From the NCBI RefSeq assembly GCF_902686445.1, contig NC_062219.1:42435056-42499055 (forward strand): 64,000 bases of DNA, read 5' to 3'. The stretch is from Sciurus carolinensis (lineage: Eukaryota; Chordata; Mammalia; Rodentia; Sciuridae). Under the pieces are notes generated by a model that had not been told where the DNA came from, made no database searches, and saw nothing but the letters and a program-made list of their open reading frames with translations. This document shows, piece after piece, positions 58,320 through 64,000 of the stretch (its first letter is position 1; every line of letters begins with the position of its first letter). The position numbers and the translations under genes were made by a program.

Positions 58320-58600
58320 TCAGGAACTTTGCATACAATACATCTATCCCTGCCACATAGTCATATATAGCAGTTTGTTTGTCTATTTGTTTTCGTGCTA
58401 GTGGCTGAACCCAGGGCTTCATGCATGCCTAGTACGCTCTCTACCACTAAGCTACACCCCAGGCCCAAAAGATATTATTTTATCTCCATTTTAAGATGAA
58501 GATATTAAAACTCAAGGAGGTTAGGGTTAGTTGTCAAAATCAACTGTCTAGTAAATTGCAGAACTGGAACCCAAAACAGCTTCTGCCTGCAGAGAGATTA
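58320..58600 (-). mobile_element. MIR relic split by an ID element
   Basis: The left arm (AGGAACTTTGCATACAATAC) and right arm (TTATCTCCATTTTAAGATGAAG, AACTCAAGGAGGTTAGGGTT, AAATTGCAGAACTGGAACCC) are collinear inverted MIR pieces, interrupted at 58385-58466. Confidence 0.55.
58385..58466 (-). mobile_element. ID SINE inserted in MIR
   Basis: Plus: GTGCTAGTGGCTGAACCCAG, GGCTTCATGCATGCCTAGTA, CTACCACTAAGCTACACCCC. No target duplication seen; moderately diverged. Confidence 0.8.
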
Positions 58601-58849
58601 CTGACTCAAATCCCTGCAAAATTCAAGACAATTGAAAAAAAAAAAATCTGTGACTCTTGTAGATGTATAATGGTATGTAGTAACAGGGTCTACAGATTAA
58701 TTTCTCCTGCAGAAGTAGGCCTGTGTCATCTGCTCATTTATGTCCTAGTTTAGACTTTTCAAATGAATAAGTGAAAGAATGAATGGTAACAAGGTGATTT
58801 CTAGTGAAAGATGGCATATTAATTATGTAGATTTCCTTCTTTCATTCTA

Positions 58850-60830
58850 AAAACTCCTAAAATAACAAGACAAAGTTTACTAAATGATGACTAGAAGATT
58901 AAAAAGAACTGGAAATGATATGAGAGCAAGAAATTTTGGAGAGCTCAAAGGCAGAATAAGTGGTAACTAATATTGTAGGAATGAGGAAATAGAATCTTAA
59001 GACAACAGTTGGGAAAACTGAACAGCAACACAGTTTGTACCACAATGCCCCCAAAACCTCAGTAAAGTGGTATTGGGTACCTGGGGAAATGGGTCTGAAG
59101 TGGAGTTCAGAATTGCTTAAAAGTTTAAGAAAAAGACTCCCTGGAACTTCTCAGTCATCCCATGCAACCGCTCTTCTTTCAGCAGAACTGAATATAGGAT
59201 GTTGTTTCTCTAAAACAATAAAGCAGAAGCCCCCTGGAGCACACTCAGAAGAGTCAAGATTTAGGAATCGCAGTTGGTAGAGTGGTGCAGACCTCTAGTC
59301 TAGCCACTTGGGAGGCTGAAGCAGGAGGATCCCTTAAGCCCAGGAGTTCTAGATCAGCCTAAGCAAAAAAGCAACATAGTCTCAAAACAAACAAACAAAC
59401 AATAAAACAAAACAGGGTTTAGGGATTTTTCCAGGGAATGGGGGAATTCAAAGAAAGATTTTATACTGAATGTTGTGAACTTAGTCTTCTTCTACTAACT
59501 AACTTTCAGGATAATATCAATCAAACTACTACCTCCCAAACAGAAGATCATAGATTATTCTTTAGGGGATTTTCATCAAAACAACACAAAGGGCTTAATA
59601 AGAACAACCAGTCTCCTCGCAATCAACCACCTCAGTCAGATCAAATAAAGAATGGAGCACACAGGGACAACTAAGTTTACAATCAGCTTATTTTTTTCAT
59701 AATCTTAAGTATTTAAGAGCAGTCAATGATTGTCAACATTTGGAAAAATCTGCCAGCATTAAACTCATAAGTATTCCAAAGGGAAGAATAAAAGCAATGT
59801 GGAGATCCAGAAGTTATCCAGGGAGATGTGAAAGTTAAAAAAAAAAAAAAAGAGAGAGAGACTCATTCCTATCATTAGAGATATGAGAAAATGTTCTATC
59901 GAATAGAACCTGAATTAGCAGACATTTTGCCTTAAAATAATAAAAATAAATTGTAAAAAATATTTCCCAAAATGAAAATAGCAGAAATGTGGGGTAGGTG
60001 CAGGAAGTAAGAAGTTTTTTTAAAGAAAAAAATTAGAATATTGACCCTGAAATTTCGACTTTTAAAAACATTGCAGGAAAGAAAGAACAGAGAAGATTGA
60101 GTGGAACAAACAAATAGATAATTCATGAGTAATTCAAGATAATTTCATAAAATCAAAAGGGCCCAGTGGATGTTCAGCACAGTGCTAAAAAGTGAACTCC
60201 ACCAAGGTTCACCATTGTGAAATTCAGAATACCAGAACAGATGATCCCATAAGCATCCAGAAAGAAGACAAAATAGGCCTCATAAATGATCCAGAAACAG
60301 TGTGGCTTTAGACTTTCCAACAGCAATTCTGGAAACTAGATGACAATGGAGCAAATTCTTCAAAATGCAGCATGACTATGATAATCAAACTGGAATTCTA
60401 TAATCCACCAAATTGATTAACCATGATAATATGAAGACATTTTCAAATTTGAAAGATCTCCAAAAAATTTGTAACTCAAGTATAATTCTCAGGAAGTTAC
60501 TGAGAGGCTATTCCCACCAAAACAAGGGGCAAATCCATAAAGTGGAAGAGATGGAATCCTTTCAAGCATGGAATCCTCAGTACAATGTTGAATGAGAAAG
60601 CAGGATGATAGCTATGGACCTGGTAGAGAGACACCAGCCCAGAGCAGACAAATCAAAAAGCTGCAGGGGAAATAAATCCACAAAAACAAACTGATGAACA
60701 CTTAACTGTATATGAACATTTTAAAAGGAGACACAGAAGACTTGAAAAAGTTTAAGAATGACTTAGTGACACATATAAAGGAAGCAATGAATGGAAAAAA
60801 GAGAAAATTTAAACTCTAGGAAAAACAAAA
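58850..60830 (+). mobile_element. HAL1/L1M-like LINE relic (ORF1 type), with nested SINE
   Basis: The 60160-60720 part matches the HAL1/L1M ORF1 pattern: GTGAACTCCACCAAGGTTCACC, GTGAAATTCAGAATACCAG, CCAACAGCAATTCTGGAAACTAG, GACAATGGAGCAAATTCTTC, AATTCTATAATCC, TCTCAGGAAGTTACTGAGAG and CCCACCAAAACAAGGGGCAAA. The 58850-59700 part looks like a related 5' portion but is less certain. No intact frame. The SINE at 59275 lies within it. Confidence 0.6.
59275..59425 (+). mobile_element. B1-type SINE, diverged
   Basis: 7SL-derived monomer: GCAGACCTCTAGTCTAGCCA, CTTGGGAGGCTGAAGCAGGA, CTTAAGCCCAGGAGTTCTAG, ATCAGCCTAAGCA, then (CAAA)n. It ends in GGGTTTAGGGATTTTTCCAG, which could be a degraded ID half. 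Confidence 0.75.
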
Positions 60831-60934
60831 AGTTATATAAATGGCAAGTAGTAGTTATATCATATAGTTTATTTATAAATAGTATCATATATAGTGTTTA
60901 AAGTAATGTGAATATTTATTAAATTATTTATTTA

Positions 60935-61016
60935 TTTGTTTGTGTGCCTATGTGTGACTCAAACTCAGGGATATCCAGGTTAGGAAAGTGCTCTGGCAAG
61001 TTGTACCCCCAATCCC
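60935..61016 (-). mobile_element. ID-like SINE, old
   Basis: Plus: TTTGTGTGCCTATGTGTGAC, TCAAACTCAGGGATATCCAG, AAGTGCTCTGGCAAGTTGTA and CCCCCAATCCC; a decayed ID consensus. Confidence 0.6.
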
Positions 61017-61019
61017 TTA

Positions 61020-61570
61020 TTATTTATGTAACCAAACTTATGACATAACCACACTGCAAAGCTGAGGTTAGGGAAATAGAATGAATAAGAAAGAGGTAGA
61101 ATCACATGGTTTGATATTTGCTTTCCATAGGAGAGAGTTAAAACATAACGACTAAACTTAAAAAAATCAAAACTAACACTAAGCATGTCATTCAAAAAAT
61201 CAGAGACAACAAAGGAATAGTTTAAAGAGCACAAAGTAATTACTGCTGGGGAAGAAAGATGGAAAGAGGTAAGGTGGGCAATTTATTGCTGTTCCATAAA
61301 AATAATATAGGACTGTCGAAAATGTGCCTGTGTTATTTTTATTTAGGAAAAAAAAAAACTTAAATTGTAGTAAAAATAACAGGTCACTGGTATTATTGAA
61401 AAATGAATTAATACACATTTTTCCATCCCAATATGATAAAATATTTGTGTGCAGCAGTGCCAAGATTTGGCCTAACTGAAAAGAAAGAAACTAGAGGTGA
61501 ACTTCCTGAAAAAGAAAATAAAGAGAAATGTTTCTTTATCTTCAACTAAAGCAGGGGTGCTGGTTCGTTC
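61020..61570. other. No recognisable feature
   Basis: AT-rich unassigned sequence. Confidence 0.4.
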
Positions 61571-61575
61571 TGATT

Positions 61576-62060
61576 TTTTTTTTTTTTAATAACAGCGCAG
61601 CTTTACTGACTGAGCACTGCCTTTCCTGTGGAAGGAAAAGCTGTTGTAAGCCGAGTGCTAAAGTCAAAGAGCTGCAGACCCACGCCTGCTGTTTTCAATT
61701 AGCATGCCAGTTCCAATGGCATGTCCGGCAGGCGGTGTTTTATTAGGGGTTGGTCATCTCCTCCTCCGAGCCACGTGAACAGCCTGCGGTTCTACATGCT
61801 TCCCTTGACCTTCCAGTCCCTCTGGAGTTGTGGCACCACTGGAAGCTGAAGCCACAGCTGTCTGCCACTTGACTCCCAAATCTCAGTCTGCTCCACAGTT
61901 TTCCCTGGGGACAGAGAGGGAAAGCAAGTTGAAGGAAAGAAGCATCTCTCCCTGAAATAAAATCGTTCTTTTGCTTGAGCATGTTTAAGGACGGACGAAT
62001 GCACAACGGCCTGTAGAAAGGTAGAGGTGACCAGCGGGGGTGACGTGAGAACGTCTGCTC
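61576..62060. promoter_or_regulatory. CpG-richer islet, possible regulatory element or antisense processed pseudogene
   Basis: About 15 CpG occur in 61590-62060, far more than in surrounding DNA, together with higher GC. A CACGTG E-box core lies at about 61773, and ACGTGA/ACGTC motifs near 62043-62055. A 13-14 base T-run at 61576-61589 begins the segment, so on the minus strand it ends like a transcript tail (AGTAAA about 15 bases before the A-run). That would fit a processed pseudogene on the minus strand. Minus frames of 70-87 codons (61743-62006) match nothing I recognise. It does not meet usual CpG-island size or density. Confidence 0.3.
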
Positions 62061-62064
62061 CTAC

Positions 62065-63775
62065 CAGCCAAGGGACTGATTCTGAGCTAGAGGAGAGTGG
62101 CTCTTCACAGACTCAGCATGGCACCAGGATCCTTAAAAAAGAGTGGCCCATGAGGATGGAGAAGAGTGAGCAGACCTGGAATTTAGCCTAAAGAAGAGGA
62201 GGTTGAGGGTGATTTTTAAGGAACTCTGGAGCAGGAAATGTCATTATATTAGGAATGAGGACCAGATGTTCTCAATCTCATCTGAGTACAGAGTAGAAAG
62301 AAAGAATGACTTTATAGAATAAGGCAGAACTTCATGACAGTTGTTAAACTGAAATGGGGTGCTCATGGAGGCAGTGGAATTCTCCATAAAAATAAGACCT
62401 CTGTCTCATATGGGCATTCGTGTATAGCATTGCCAAAGGCATAAGGGGGTTTGTGGAACACCGTCTGAGGGCTTCCTCTATGAGTATTTTCTGTATCACA
62501 ACAGAGTCTTTGAGGTAAGTAAGGAGAAAAGGACATGGAAACCCCATTGATAGTGATCTCAGGGCCCCTAGTTGTATGGACCTGAATGAATGATAGAAAT
62601 TTAATTTTTAAACATTTTTTTCTTCTATCGCAATTTCTTGCACATGTTTATAATCATGTCAATTACAGTGACACCTGAGGATGACAATCCTTCAGTTGTA
62701 TGCTTTTACTCATGGCTTTGTTCTTTTTTGTGTTAAAAACTGAAAATTTTATCACTATGATAAATTGTAACTTACTCCTTTGCAATGGGTTGAAATTCTG
62801 TTTTGACACTCATAAGATATTTAATGAGATGACAGTCTATAGTCATTTACATCCTAAATTAAAATTTCTCTTTTATTTTTCTTCCATGGAATAAGAGCAA
62901 GATCTAAATGTATTTTTTAGCTTTTTAATATGCTTTCCTGGTGTTCATCTTTAATATGGCTACACTAACAAGGAATTACTTCATTTATTTGTCAATTTAA
63001 AAAAAATATATAAATCAGCAAAATTTCTTGAAATGGAAGGGTCTTGAAATCTGTTTTATCCATCCTGCTACTTCTAGTAATCCCTGAACTTTTGGACAAG
63101 AGTTAATTTAAAGTTGTCTCATAAGATGGCTGGCTACTCTATTGGTTAGCAGGCAGAAAGAGGAATGAGAAGGTGTGGTCAGAGGAAGGCACGTGAACAA
63201 CTAACGGTCACTGTATATGTGTCACAGGACCACCAGGGTTAAAGAATCATGGATACCAATAACTTGCTGCTCAGAGTATCATAAACTATGCTGCTTCCAA
63301 TACATGAGCAGTCCCCAAAGTCACAACAAGAAATAGCACTTGAGACCCCCTCTTAGGGAGATATCGAAGTGTTTGCTGCAAAATGGGTTTAAATACTTAG
63401 GTGTATGAATTGATAATTTCATATAAATATAAATATTATATACATTATTTATATATTATGTATTTTTTATCCAACTGATGATAATCCGTGGTAAGGATGG
63501 CTGTGGTTATTTTAGTACCAAGTAGATACATCTACCTTCAAGCTTTGTCAGGCAAAATTTGTCTCAATCAAGGGACAATGATGTTCAAACTTGTAGTAAC
63601 TCCATTTCTATTCAGTGTGAGCTCTGTATTAGTGGAATTAATATTTTTACTGTGAAACAACTGTTTTTTTGTGCATCCCAATAGAAGATACAATATATCA
63701 AAGAATATGTGGGAAGGAAAAAAACTTGGAAAAAAAGAGTTGACTGTTTGATGATAGATGCAGTGTGAAGGATGA
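62065..63775. other. No recognisable feature (about 1.7 kb)
   Basis: Unassigned. An imperfect AT-rich stretch lies near 63420-63470. The minus frame at 62344-62547 has no recognisable product. Confidence 0.4.
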
Positions 63776-63779
63776 TGGA

Positions 63780-63860
63780 TGGAGTGAATGTGAGAAAGGA
63801 AAGATGGAGAAAAAAAGATGACTCCAAAGTTCCTGGCTTGAGAAACTAGCGTAGATATAT
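63780..63860 (+). mobile_element. Fragment of the ancient repeat also seen at 9.5-11.6 kb
   Basis: AAAAAAGATGACTCCAAAGT followed by TCCTGGCTTGAGAAACTAG parallels the blocks at 9825-9860 and 11428-11455. Short; family not named. The minus frames at 63568-63996 are open by chance across low-complexity purine-rich DNA. Confidence 0.4.
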
Positions 63861-64000
63861 TGTCTCTGACTGTTGCCCAAAGTTGGAGTGGAAAATCAGT
63901 GTGAGGGAGAAGCAATGAGTTTTGTTTATAACTGTAGCATTTTATATGATAACATGTCTTCTCTCCCCCAAAATAATATTCTCTAAGGAAGTACAAAAGC

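Noticed and set aside
59035..59280. Plus-strand 81-codon coding exon
   Set aside because: It lies in a probable HAL1/L1M 5' portion and has no known domain.
63568..63996. 142-codon minus frame at the right edge
   Set aside because: It runs through purine-rich low-complexity DNA and a fragment of an ancient repeat, with several alternative frames open at the same place.

Overview
The window looks like nuclear DNA from a rodent of the squirrel lineage (Sciuridae or a close relative). The evidence is the SINE set. There are dimeric B1-dID elements (a 7SL-derived B1 left half joined to an ID-like right half) and many single ID elements, alongside mammal-wide MIR, MLT1, Tigger-like and hAT-like relics. 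The DNA is AT-rich and CpG-poor. I could not support any protein-coding gene, tRNA or rRNA gene, CRISPR array or operon. The window reads as a gene desert or a very large intron, and almost all recognisable content is transposable elements of different ages.

Layout. 0-8.6 kb: a class II-type LTR cut by the window edge, an MLT1 LTR, MIRs, a hAT-like relic with terminal inverted repeats, a (TG)n tract and a B1-dID. 8.6-11.6 kb: two head-to-tail series of fragments from one ancient repeat family, with a MIR between them. 11.6-16.8 kb: mostly unassigned sequence with GATA microsatellites and an L1 3' UTR relic. 16.84-17.79 kb: the youngest-looking insertion, a 5'-truncated minus-strand L1 with a perfect 17-bp target-site duplication and telomere-like hexamers in its 3' UTR. 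18.6-21.1 kb: a decayed plus-strand L1M split by a solo LTR that has a perfect 6-bp duplication. 22.6-27.4 kb: an ID whose tail grew into (TG)n, two MaLR-type LTRs, an older L1 tail and a third copy of the class II LTR. 28.8-30.25 kb: an L1 with a nested ID, both with target-site duplications. 31.35-31.68 kb: a Tigger-like element. 34.27-36.79 kb: an L1M carrying two MLT1 LTRs. 38-47 kb: B1-dIDs, MIRs and simple repeats in mostly unassigned sequence. 47.2-54.9 kb: a nearly full-length but dead L1M carrying an LTR and two SINEs. 55-64 kb: a candidate orphan exon, L1 and HAL1-like relics, MIRs, IDs and a CpG-richer islet near 61.6-62.1 kb.

No genes act together here. The nesting gives a relative history: MIR, the ancient repeat, L1M and HAL1-like elements first; then MLT1/MaLR LTRs and DNA transposons; then rodent L1s; then class II LTRs, B1-dID and ID. 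The items most worth following up are the telomere-like tract in the young L1, the possible exon at 55.9-56.1 kb, the 179-codon open frame at 33.5-34.0 kb, and the CpG-richer islet. I ran no database search. Family names rest on recognising consensus patterns by eye, and boundaries without a target-site duplication are approximate.
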